Assembly (NCBI GenBank): GCA_021647745.1
Contig: JAKIUB010000004.1
Span: 1-64,000, forward strand
Source: Paracoccaceae bacterium
GTDB taxonomy: Bacteria; Pseudomonadota; Alphaproteobacteria; Rhodobacterales; Rhodobacteraceae
Direction: 5' to 3'
Length of the DNA stretch: 64,000 nucleotides
A model generated the notes under the pieces. That model saw only the letters and a list, made by a program, of their open reading frames with translations. It searched no databases and was not told the DNA's origin. Positions 44,797 through 52,684 of this stretch are shown here, in pieces. Position 1 is the first letter of the stretch; each line of letters begins with the position of its first letter. The position numbers were made by a program, and so were the translations under genes.

Positions 44797-45516
44797 ATGC
44801 TACTTACACACATCAAAACCCTGCTCGCCACCGCGATTCTGGCTATTTCCGCCAGCGCAGGCCTTGCCGAGGGCGGCGGGCCGGATTACTTCAAGGTTGT
44901 CGACGTTGCCCATGATGATGTGCTGAATATAAGGGCGGAATCCAACGCAGGCGCCGCCAAGCTCGGCGAGATTCCCCCCTGGGCGGATGGCATCCAGAAT
45001 CTTGGTTGCATCGGTGCCATGACCTACGCCGAATACGAATCCGCAAGCGATGCAGAGCGGGCCGCCGGCGCTCAGCGCGGCTGGTGTAATATCGCCTATG
45101 ACGGAATAGTAGGCTGGGTTGCTAAGCGCTTTCTTGCAGAGGGCGCGGCGCCAAAAACAAGAACCTATATAGCCCTGACAGGTTCTGTGTATACCACTTG
45201 GAGTGTAGCGATGATCAGCGATACGCCCACCGCCGAGATGGTTGAAATCACCTTCGCTCCCGATGGCACCATCAGTGGCTCCACCGGTTGCAACCGCTTT
45301 AACAGCAGGGTCCGGATCTCGGGTGATATGCTGATTGTAGATACGCCCTTCGCCATGACCAAAATGGCCTGCCGCAATGAGGCCTCCGCCATGCAGGAGC
45401 AGGCGTTCATCGCTTTGCTCGAGAGCGGTCCACGGCTTATCTTCGATCCGGTGGCCGACCGGATGGAGCTGGTTTCGGACAGTAACGGCACCCGTGCTGT
45501 GCTGATACCCAACTAG
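44797..45516 (+). CDS. Exported SH3-like plus META-domain protein (copy 2)
   Basis: A 239-residue paralogue of the 42788 product: Sec signal peptide (TLLATAILAISASAGLAEG), SH3-like domain (VLNIRAESNAGAAKLGEIPP ... GWCNIAYDGIVGWVAKRFL) and META domain (GSTGCNRFNS, MTKMACRNEASAMQEQAF). The same acidic GGPDYFKVVDV start and an identical overall length show duplication, yet many residues differ, so it is old. It lies after a terminator and probably has its own promoter in the 44768-44796 stretch or reads through. Confidence 0.85.
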   Translation: MLLTHIKTLLATAILAISASAGLAEGGGPDYFKVVDVAHDDVLNIRAESNAGAAKLGEIPPWADGIQNLGCIGAMTYAEYESASDAERAAGAQRGWCNIAYDGIVGWVAKRFLAEGAAPKTRTYIALTGSVYTTWSVAMISDTPTAEMVEITFAPDGTISGSTGCNRFNSRVRISGDMLIVDTPFAMTKMACRNEASAMQEQAFIALLESGPRLIFDPVADRMELVSDSNGTRAVLIPN

Positions 45517-45698
45517 CCGTGTTGGCCCTGAAGCAAGGTGGTTTTGTATCTTTGCAAGCGCCACCGCCCTTTTCTCGCACGCAGCCCCGCCAAACTCCTG
45601 CGGCGGGTTGATGCTGCATTGACCCCGCGGATCAATACGGCCATCATTAGCCATGCCTTCGGCTCCATCCGCAATATTTGAATCAAAGGATATAAAAT

Positions 45699-47123
45699 AT
45701 GAAACCCCTCTTGCCGCTGTTCATGCTTGTTGCCTCCGTTACCTCGGCCTTTGCCGGTGATACCGTTGTAGGTATTGAAACCAACTTCACCAGCCCCAAC
45801 GGGGTAGTCGAGCGCTGCGTGCGGATCACACCTATCCCCGGCGGGGTATATAGCAGCGGCGACCTTGAAGACGAGGCAGATTATTGCGCGGTTGATCTCT
45901 ATGCCGAAAATGTCGCGCTCTGCCCCAAAACCTGGAGCACCAGCCCCGGCATGCAGGTTTATGATATTTCCGGCGGAAACTACGCCAATGATCGTGCCTC
46001 GTTCATGCGCAATGCCTGCCCCGAAGGGAAATCCGCCAAAGATCTGGCCAGTGATGTCTGGTTCAAGTTCAAGCCTACCATGAACCAGTCTGGCACCAGC
46101 GGCACCTTTTCGGCCTCGTCACTGCTTTACTACCACTTTTCGCGCTATTTTGACGCCACCGTCAAGGTGCCGGTAGCCGTATGGCGCAGCATGGATGCCC
46201 AAGCCCACCTTGACGAGGTTGCCCGCGCGGGGCTGGCGCTTTCTGGCCGTGCGCGGATGAACCACGAAGGCTGGCGGGCGCTGGTCGGGGCTGACCAGAA
46301 CCCCGAAAGCTACCAGCCAACCGACGAGCTGTTTACCTCGGACCGGCGGCAAATTTTCGGTGTCTTGCTCAACAGTCCCGGACATCGCTATGGCCCGTCT
46401 ATCAACGGCACACGCGAATCCGGCTGGGGCAAAGGCCAAAACCGCGACTTTCAGGAAACACCGGCCTTCCTTGCGCTGCGCTCTTCCAGCCCGCTCGAAC
46501 AAGCCATAGCCCAGGGGCTGGCCGCTGGCCGCAAGGTTTCGGCCATCAACCGCGATCTCGGGCCGGATGTCCCGCCCCAGCAAATGGTTTACTGGATGAA
46601 GGAGCTAACCGAAATCGTGCTGTTCGACTATATTTTCAGCCAGCAGGACCGGGTCGGAAATATTGACTACACTCCCTATTATTACTGGCTGGAAAATGGC
46701 GAAATGACCCGTCAAAAAGCCAAGAAGCACGAGCGCGGCGATGATACCGTCCCGCAAGACGCCCTGCTGCTGATGCGCACCAATCTTAATGACAATGATG
46801 CCGGTGGCCGTGTGCAATATGCCAATTTCACAAAATCCACCCAGATGCTGGAAAAAATCCGCCATTTCAATGGCAACACCTACCGCCAACTGATGGCGCT
46901 GGAGGCGGATCTGCAAAGCCAGGGGGAAATCTATCAATGGGTAGCTTCAAGCTTCGGGCTGGATGAGCGGCAAATCAATCAGGTTGTTGTCAATACCGGC
47001 CTTGCAGCCAATATTCTGCGCGATACCTGCGAAGCCGGAAATTTGATATTTGACCTCTACCCCAAGCGCTACTTTGAAACCGGTGAAGTAACTCCAGAAC
47101 AGATTTCATGTAATGGCTTATAG
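45699..47123 (+). CDS. Exported protein with an atypical-kinase-like residue pattern
   Basis: A 474-residue protein with a Sec signal peptide (LLPLFMLVASVTSAFA-GD) and AAAGGA before ATG. I do not know a named family, but the order of motifs follows FAM20/HipA/PI4K-like kinases. WFKFKPT (Lys125) fits the ATP-binding lysine. Next, SASSLLYYHFSRYFDATVKV then PVAVWRSM resembles the E-x-A-Y-x-L-S...VPxxxxR helix. QQDRVGNID (Asp317, Asn321) resembles the DRxxxN catalytic loop. NDNDAGG (Asp365/Asp367) resembles the metal-binding DNG/DFG. A clear Glu for the helix is missing (Ser takes the place). Cysteines near both ends suggest disulfides. It overlaps the phosphoesterase gene at 47113. Confidence 0.6.
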   Translation: MKPLLPLFMLVASVTSAFAGDTVVGIETNFTSPNGVVERCVRITPIPGGVYSSGDLEDEADYCAVDLYAENVALCPKTWSTSPGMQVYDISGGNYANDRASFMRNACPEGKSAKDLASDVWFKFKPTMNQSGTSGTFSASSLLYYHFSRYFDATVKVPVAVWRSMDAQAHLDEVARAGLALSGRARMNHEGWRALVGADQNPESYQPTDELFTSDRRQIFGVLLNSPGHRYGPSINGTRESGWGKGQNRDFQETPAFLALRSSSPLEQAIAQGLAAGRKVSAINRDLGPDVPPQQMVYWMKELTEIVLFDYIFSQQDRVGNIDYTPYYYWLENGEMTRQKAKKHERGDDTVPQDALLLMRTNLNDNDAGGRVQYANFTKSTQMLEKIRHFNGNTYRQLMALEADLQSQGEIYQWVASSFGLDERQINQVVVNTGLAANILRDTCEAGNLIFDLYPKRYFETGEVTPEQISCNGL

Positions 47124-48057
47124 GGCTTTATGGGCAGCGGTTGCCGGGTTTTTGTGGCTGGCACAATCGCTGCTGGCTGCCCCCGTCACCGTGGTGGTCA
47201 TCTCTGACCTCAACAGTTCCTACGGCTCCACCAAATATGCACCGCGCATCACTGTCGCAATTGAGCGGATCATCGAAATGAACCCCGATCTGGTAATCTC
47301 CTCCGGAGATATGGTCGCCGGCCAGCGGGTGCCACAACTGGGCGAGCCGCAGGTCCGCGAAATGTGGGCCGCCTTTCATCGCACGGTCAGCGATCCGCTC
47401 GCGCAAGCCGGTATTCCGCTGGCAGTAACGCCAGGCAACCACGATGCCTCTGGCTATAGCGGCTTTCTGCTCGAACGGGATATTTTTAGGGATGAGTGGC
47501 TAAAGCGCAAACCCGATCTTGCATTTCTGGAAGGGTCTGATTATCCGTTTTTTTACGGGTTTGATCTAAAGGGCGTGCGCTTCATTTCGCTTGATGCAAC
47601 CATTATCGGCCCTCTCAGCGGCAACCAGAACGAGGGTATCGCCCGCTACGGCAATTCCGGTGCCCGCCTTACCATAGCCTTTAGCCACCTGCCGCTCTGG
47701 GGCTTTGCCCAGCAGCGCGAAACCCAGATCATCGACGATCCGGATTTAGCCCGGCTCTTTCAGGATTCAGGCGTTGGGCTGCATCTTTCCGGGCACCATC
47801 ATGCCTTTTATCCGGGGTTCAAGGACGGGGTGGCCTATGTTGGTCAGGCCGCGCTGGGCAACGGCCCGCGCAAGCTGGTCAGCACAAATGTGCGCGATCC
47901 CCAAAGCTTTACGGTTGTGACCATCCAGGAGGATGGAAGTTTTGAAATTTATGCGCTTGCTGCACCGGATTTTACCACAAGGATAGATTTTTCGACCCTG
48001 CCCTCCGAGCTAAAAACATATCACGGCACCCTCCAGCGGCTGGATTTGGCGCGATAG
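47113..48057 (+). CDS. Exported calcineurin-like metallophosphoesterase
   Basis: A 314-residue protein with a signal peptide (ALWAAVAGFLWLAQSLLAAP). Metal motifs of the calcineurin-like fold are in order: SDLN (usual D-x-H, here Asn for His), SSGDMVAGQ, PGNHD, SHLPLWG and SGHHHAF. The SDLNSSYGST start differs from ordinary members and suggests a subfamily. ATG 47113 overlaps the preceding stop by 11 bases, so the two are translated together; the phosphoesterase may remove what the kinase-like protein adds. Substrate unknown. Confidence 0.88.
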   Translation: MAYRALWAAVAGFLWLAQSLLAAPVTVVVISDLNSSYGSTKYAPRITVAIERIIEMNPDLVISSGDMVAGQRVPQLGEPQVREMWAAFHRTVSDPLAQAGIPLAVTPGNHDASGYSGFLLERDIFRDEWLKRKPDLAFLEGSDYPFFYGFDLKGVRFISLDATIIGPLSGNQNEGIARYGNSGARLTIAFSHLPLWGFAQQRETQIIDDPDLARLFQDSGVGLHLSGHHHAFYPGFKDGVAYVGQAALGNGPRKLVSTNVRDPQSFTVVTIQEDGSFEIYALAAPDFTTRIDFSTLPSELKTYHGTLQRLDLAR

Positions 48058-48070
48058 GCCTCGCCAAAAT

Positions 48071-48844
48071 TTACGAGCTGAGCTTAAAAGCCAGCTCGTC
48101 GCCAACCCCCGCGCGAATAAGCTGGGCCAGATCCCCTTCGCGGATTTGTGAGCGGACAACCATCAGGATCTCCATGCTCAGCTTGGTGCTGGTTAAATGT
48201 GAGCGGATCATCCGCCCGTCTATTTCTGCCAGAATTTTTTCCACATCAGCCAGCCCTTGCTTTACTTCTTCAATAGATTGGCCTTTCAGCGCCAGCTCGT
48301 AGCCTGTGGTGCGCCCCCCGATCCAGACAACAACCCAGCCGATCAGAGCGATAAAAATAGCCACCATCGGCAAGCCAAGCCCGACTGTCAGCCCCAAAAC
48401 AGTAACAAGGATAACCTCGACCGTATCGGAATCATTGTCCATACTTGAGCGAAAGCGCATCAGCGCGCCGATACCGAAAAACACAAACCCGATAATATAC
48501 CCATGATTGATCACCAGAAATCCGGCAGACATACCGATGATCGCATAGAGGGCAAACAATCGAGGGATTACCAGATCTTTCAGCTTTCGGCGGTTTTTGA
48601 GCCGGGTTGGATGAAAAGCAAATAATGACGCCAGCGCCAAGACTATCAACAAATTAGCGACAATGGCCGCCATTTCCTTAACATTGGAAAACTGCTCCCA
48701 GCCTGCACCGGCCACCTCCATCGGGCCGGTCGCACCGCCACTGTCCAGACGATCACCCAGCATCTCGATAAACTGGGCCATAGCAACATCGGTCAGCGCC
48801 ACAAAAACCAGCGCCGCTGTTAAGGTTGCCTTTAGAGGAAACAT
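48071..48844 (-). CDS. DUF4956-like multi-helix membrane protein
   Basis: A 257-residue protein with a cleavable or anchoring N-terminal helix, four or five further membrane helices and a cytoplasmic C-terminal part (about 180-257) that looks like a small alpha/beta domain. The pattern GALMRFRSSMDNDSDTVEVI followed by LGLTVGLGLP matches the DUF4956 membrane family. Elsewhere such genes accompany VTC-type polyphosphate polymerases or CotH-type kinases. ATG 48844 is preferred over the upstream 48877. Convergent with the phosphoesterase gene, 13 bases apart. Confidence 0.7.
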   Translation of the reverse strand: MFPLKATLTAALVFVALTDVAMAQFIEMLGDRLDSGGATGPMEVAGAGWEQFSNVKEMAAIVANLLIVLALASLFAFHPTRLKNRRKLKDLVIPRLFALYAIIGMSAGFLVINHGYIIGFVFFGIGALMRFRSSMDNDSDTVEVILVTVLGLTVGLGLPMVAIFIALIGWVVVWIGGRTTGYELALKGQSIEEVKQGLADVEKILAEIDGRMIRSHLTSTKLSMEILMVVRSQIREGDLAQLIRAGVGDELAFKLSS

Positions 48845-48934
48845 ATTTTTACACCCAGCTCTTTTTTTGGCCAGCAAAATCAGGCCGTGATGCAGGACCG
48901 GCTACCGCGAAAGCGAAAGCCGGTCCAGTTTTCT

Positions 48935-49339
48935 TTATTGGATATAATCCATCAGCTCTTCCACCCGCGCGCGACCCAGCTCGACCTGGCAGCTTTCCAT
49001 GGCAATCCCGGTGCCTGAGCCTCCGCCGAATGTGGTCCCGACAAATGCGCATTGCTGCTCGCGATACGCCAGCCACGCGGTCTGCGCGGCCTCAAGCGCC
49101 GGCACCGATACTTCGCGCTCGGTTATGCTATCCAGCTCCTTGGCCGCATCCATGGCAATACCCAGCGCCAATTCGACAGTTGCATCAACCGTTTTTGCCG
49201 CTTCGGAAACACAATCCCCGATCTCGACCTGGCTACCGACCGACAGGCTGCATTCCAGGCTAGGATCAGCCCATGCTGCCGTTGCACCCGAGACCAGCGC
49301 CACCACAATCAAAGCCCGGGGGGAAAGTAATTTAGTCAT
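48935..49339 (-). CDS. LprI/DUF1311-like exported protein
   Basis: A 134-residue product with a Sec signal peptide (PRALIVVALVSGATAAWA-DP). Four cysteines (ECSL, GDCV, QQCAF, ESCQVEL) and AWLAYREQQC are typical of the LprI/DUF1311 family, some members of which inhibit lysozyme. AAGGAG lies 6 bases before ATG 49339; two upstream in-frame ATGs are less likely. Adjacent to the DUF4956-like gene on the same strand with a 90-base gap. Confidence 0.82.
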   Translation of the reverse strand: MTKLLSPRALIVVALVSGATAAWADPSLECSLSVGSQVEIGDCVSEAAKTVDATVELALGIAMDAAKELDSITEREVSVPALEAAQTAWLAYREQQCAFVGTTFGGGSGTGIAMESCQVELGRARVEELMDYIQ

Positions 49340-49463
49340 AGTCATCTCCTTATTTTTAGGTAACACATTGAAATAATGCAACATTATTAATACTCGTCAA
49401 ATATGCGATAAATTTTAAAAATAGTCAACTACGCCTATCCCTTGAGGGGAAGTATAACAGATA

Positions 49464-49637
49464 ATGAGCAGAAAAAAGATACACCCGCATGGGAAAGGCC
49501 GCCTGAAAAACGGTAACTGCCAGATCAAGCCGGAACTACTACAGCTCACCCCCTACAATCATTACAGTCTTGTTTCTGCCAAAATAATATCAGCCCTTTC
49601 ACACATAGTATCAATGCAGCCCCTGCCGGCTCGGTGA
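49464..49637 (+). pseudogene. Possible N-terminal remnant of an HGG-type small basic protein
   Basis: A 57-codon frame whose first part, HPHGKGRLKNGN, resembles the start of small phage/island-associated proteins of the HGGxSTGP group (HGxGRLKNGNPPGD). After NGN the frame no longer matches; a one-base shift gives LPDQAG, closer to the family, suggesting frameshift and truncation. The ribosome binding site is poor. Evidence is weak and it could be chance. Confidence 0.25.
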
Positions 49638-49703
49638 TATTGGCGCAATTCCTCCAATATTCTGCTGCTTGCCCCACAGGGAAAACTTGCGTAAACAAGG
49701 CCC

Positions 49704-49790
49704 ATGAATCGAATTATTGATCTTGATGACCGCAAACGCCTGCCTTGGCGGTTTTTTGGAAAAGGTCTGGCCCAGCTCTCCGACACCTGA
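49704..49790 (+). CDS. Possible 28-residue leader ORF upstream of leuC
   Basis: ATG 49704 with AAGG four bases upstream opens a 28-codon frame (MNRIIDLDDRKRLPWRFFGK then a short tail) closing 46 bases before leuC. It has four Leu codons but not in a row. A weak G+C-rich stem with a T6 run falls within it. Leader-peptide attenuation is possible but unproven. Confidence 0.3.
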   Translation: MNRIIDLDDRKRLPWRFFGKGLAQLSDT

Positions 49791-49835
49791 AGCGGGGGAG
49801 CCAACCCTTCATTTCCCCATATTTGCGAGAACACC

Positions 49836-51236
49836 ATGACCGCCACGACCCTTTATGATAAAATCTGGAATGCCCACCTGGTATCCATCGACAAAGATGG
49901 CACCTCCCTTTTGTATATCGACCGACACCTTGTGCACGAGGTCACCAGCCCGCAAGCCTTTGAGGGGCTGCGCAAGGCAAACCGCCCGGTGCGCGCACCC
50001 GAAAAAACCATCGCCGTGCCCGACCATAACGTGCCGACCACGCTGGACCGCCTGAACGGAGTTGAAAACGAGGAGAGCCGCATCCAGCTTGACGCGCTGG
50101 AGAAAAATGCGCTGGATTTTGGGGTGCATTATTATCCGGTCGATGATATTCGCCAAGGCATCGTGCATATCGTTGGCCCCGAGCAGGGTTGGACATTGCC
50201 GGGCATGACCGTGGTTTGCGGCGACAGTCACACCGCCACCCACGGCGCTTTTGGCTCGTTGGCGCACGGCATCGGCACCTCGGAGGTCGAGCATGTGCTG
50301 GCGACGCAAACGCTAATTCAGGCCAAATCCAAAAACATGAGGGTCGAGATTACCGGTAAATTGCAACCGGGCGTTACGGCCAAAGACATCACCATGCATG
50401 TGATCGGGCAAACCGGCACGGCTGGCGGTACTGGCCATGTCATCGAGTATTGCGGCGAGGCGATCCGCGATCTTTCGATGGAAGGCCGGATGACGGTCTG
50501 CAACATGGCGATTGAAGGCGGGGCGCGGGCCGGGCTGATTGCGCCCGACCAAAAAACCTTTGACTATGTGATGGGCCGCCCGCATGCGCCAAAAGGCGCG
50601 GCGTGGGAGGCCGCACTCGCCTATTGGAAAACCCTGTTTACCGATGAGGATGCGGTGTTTGACAAGGTGCTGACCATCCGCGCCGAAGATATCGAACCAT
50701 CGGTCACTTGGGGCACCAGCCCTGAAGATGTGCTGCCGATCACCGGCACGGTTCCTTATGCAAGCGATTTTAAGGGTGGCAAGGTAGAAGCCGCCCAGCG
50801 CGCGCTTGACTATATGGGGCTAAAGCCCGGCATGAAGCTCACCGATATAAAAATCGACACGGTGTTTATCGGCTCCTGCACCAATGGCCGGATCGAGGAT
50901 TTTCGCGAAGTGGCCAAGGTGGTGAAGGGCAAAAAGATCAAGGAAGGCATGCGGGCCATGGTGGTGCCCGGCTCGGGCTTAGTGCGCGCGCAGGCCGAGG
51001 AGGAGGGTATTGCCCAGATCTTGCAAGATGCCGGTTTTGAGTGGCGCTTGGCCGGCTGCTCGATGTGCCTGGCGATGAACCCCGACCAGCTAGAGCCGGG
51101 CGAGCGCTGTGCGGCGACCTCAAACCGCAATTTCGAGGGCCGCCAAGGCCGCGGAGGCCGCACCCACTTGGTCAGCCCCGCCATGGCCGCCGCCGCTGCC
51201 CTGACCGGGCATCTGACCGATATTCGTGATCTGTAA
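49836..51236 (+). CDS. leuC: 3-isopropylmalate dehydratase large subunit
   Basis: A 466-residue aconitase-family enzyme that, with LeuD, isomerises 2- to 3-isopropylmalate in leucine synthesis. [4Fe-4S] ligands are in FIGSCTNGR and the CSMC motif, and SNRNFEGRQG is intact. VCGDSHTATHGAFG is the substrate loop. It is the first of leuC-leuD-membrane protein-EEP, 12 bases before leuD. Confidence 0.97.
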   Translation: MTATTLYDKIWNAHLVSIDKDGTSLLYIDRHLVHEVTSPQAFEGLRKANRPVRAPEKTIAVPDHNVPTTLDRLNGVENEESRIQLDALEKNALDFGVHYYPVDDIRQGIVHIVGPEQGWTLPGMTVVCGDSHTATHGAFGSLAHGIGTSEVEHVLATQTLIQAKSKNMRVEITGKLQPGVTAKDITMHVIGQTGTAGGTGHVIEYCGEAIRDLSMEGRMTVCNMAIEGGARAGLIAPDQKTFDYVMGRPHAPKGAAWEAALAYWKTLFTDEDAVFDKVLTIRAEDIEPSVTWGTSPEDVLPITGTVPYASDFKGGKVEAAQRALDYMGLKPGMKLTDIKIDTVFIGSCTNGRIEDFREVAKVVKGKKIKEGMRAMVVPGSGLVRAQAEEEGIAQILQDAGFEWRLAGCSMCLAMNPDQLEPGERCAATSNRNFEGRQGRGGRTHLVSPAMAAAAALTGHLTDIRDL

Positions 51237-51248
51237 GGAGATTACTTA

Positions 51249-51854
51249 ATGGAAAAATTTACCAAAGTAACCGGCGTTGCCGCCCCGATGCCGCTGATCA
51301 ATATCGATACCGATATGATCATTCCAAAACTGTTTTTGAAAACCATAAAGCGCTCCGGCCTTGGCAAAAACCTGTTTGACGAAATGCGGTTTGATGGCGC
51401 GGGAAATGAAATTGCAGACTTCGTTTTGAACAAGCCCGCCTACCGAAATGCGCAAATTATCGTGGCAGGGGATAACTTTGGCTGCGGTTCTTCACGTGAG
51501 CATGCACCTTGGGCCTTGCTTGACTTTGGCATTCGTGTTGTAATATCTACCAGTTTTGCGGATATCTTTTATAGTAATTGCTTCAAAAACGGTATTTTAC
51601 CCATTATTCTTCCACAGGAAGACGTTGGAAAATTAATGGATGATGCCGAGCGCGGGGCAAATGCAGTAATCAGTATTGATCTGGAAAGCCAAACAATAAT
51701 AGGGCCAGATGGCGGTGAAATCAGTTTCGAGGTGGATGCTTTCAAAAAGCACTGCCTGATCAACGGGCTGGATGATATAGGGCTGACAATGCAGAAATCT
51801 GACAAGATTGCTGCATTTGAAGCCAAAAACACCGCCCGGATGCCTTGGATTTAA
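51249..51854 (+). CDS. leuD: 3-isopropylmalate dehydratase small subunit
   Basis: A 201-residue swivel domain partner of LeuC. The motif GDNFGCGSSREHAPWAL is intact. AAGGAG before ATG 51249 supports the start. Its second half (about 51540-51790) is visibly more A+T-rich than leuC, within the range expected for this gene. Confidence 0.97.
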   Translation: MEKFTKVTGVAAPMPLINIDTDMIIPKLFLKTIKRSGLGKNLFDEMRFDGAGNEIADFVLNKPAYRNAQIIVAGDNFGCGSSREHAPWALLDFGIRVVISTSFADIFYSNCFKNGILPIILPQEDVGKLMDDAERGANAVISIDLESQTIIGPDGGEISFEVDAFKKHCLINGLDDIGLTMQKSDKIAAFEAKNTARMPWI

Positions 51855-51892
51855 AGCCTTCCGTTTTCGGGAGCCAAGAGGGGCCGGATGCA

Positions 51893-52684
51893 GTGATACA
51901 GTTTGCCAAAGCGTTAGTTCGAGCGCTGATTTTGGGTATCATCATTGTGATGCCCGCCTATATTCTGCCCGATATTCCCAATGTCGCCCGCGAGCTTTCG
52001 CTGATTATTGCGGCGATCATCGCGGCATTTGCCCTGTTTGAATATGCCAGCAAAACCCCGGGCTTCGTCGATTTCCGTTTTGCTCCGCCCTATAACCGGT
52101 TTCGCGTGGCAATCTTGGCGGCGCTGGCAATCGGCCTTAGCCTGATCGGCCGCGCCACGATCAATGGCGGGGCCGATATCCTCGCTCTGGCAGACTGGAC
52201 CACCACCTATACGCTCTCGCCCAATTCCCCGGTGGAGTTTGCTCTTTCCAGGCTCGCGACAATCACTACCGAAGCCAGCCAGCTGCTGCTCACCCGGATG
52301 TTCTCCTCGGCCTTTGCCATCAGCGTCTCGCTGGCCGCGCTGCTCAGTGCATTGCTCTGGATATTCAAATGGCCTTTCGGGCGGGCCGAGTTCAATCTAT
52401 GGGCCAATCTACCCAGCTTTGTCCCCGCCGAAGTCGGCCTGACAGGCCGCCGGTTGCGCCGCGACGGCTGGCTCAATATCCTCATCAGCTTTGTCCTATT
52501 TTATGCCATCCCCTTTTCTTTTCCTATCCTTCAGGCCCAGATCGGGCAGGATCTGTTTGGTGATATGCACTCGCTGGTCTGGGTGGTGACGCTCTGGGCC
52601 TTGCTGCCAGCGCTCATATTCATTCGCGGCACTGCCCGGATCAAGATATCACGCATCCTCGCCAGAGCCATCGCCGCAAAATGA
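51893..52684 (+). CDS. Membrane protein in the leu cluster, function unknown
   Basis: A 263-residue protein with about six hydrophobic helices (ALILGIIIVMPAYIL, SLIIAAIIAAFALF, VAILAALAIGLSLI, FAISVSLAALLSALLWIF, ILISFVLFYAIPFSF, LVWVVTLWALLPALIFI). GTG 51893 with AAGAGGGG upstream is chosen; a TTG at 51845 overlapping leuD is open but less likely. The stop overlaps the EEP gene (ATGA). No family is recognised; a membrane gene at this place in the leu cluster is usual in Rhodobacterales. Confidence 0.75.
   Translation: MIQFAKALVRALILGIIIVMPAYILPDIPNVARELSLIIAAIIAAFALFEYASKTPGFVDFRFAPPYNRFRVAILAALAIGLSLIGRATINGGADILALADWTTTYTLSPNSPVEFALSRLATITTEASQLLLTRMFSSAFAISVSLAALLSALLWIFKWPFGRAEFNLWANLPSFVPAEVGLTGRRLRRDGWLNILISFVLFYAIPFSFPILQAQIGQDLFGDMHSLVWVVTLWALLPALIFIRGTARIKISRILARAIAAK

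Larger units (their letters stand above)
49340..49835. other. Intergenic region upstream of leuC
   Basis: Roughly 500 bases. The first 110 are A+T-rich and should hold the promoter of the minus-strand LprI-like gene. The middle has the putative remnant at 49464-49637. The last 130 hold a short ORF at 49704 and the leader of leuC, with an inexact G+C hairpin followed by GGTTTTTTGG near 49733-49760. Confidence 0.4.

Noticed and set aside
44800..45654. Minus-strand frame of 284 codons across the second SH3-META gene
   Set aside because: The part outside the gene (45525-45654) looked slightly protein-like, but the rest is antisense to a gene with signal peptide and a paralogue, and no start signal supports it.
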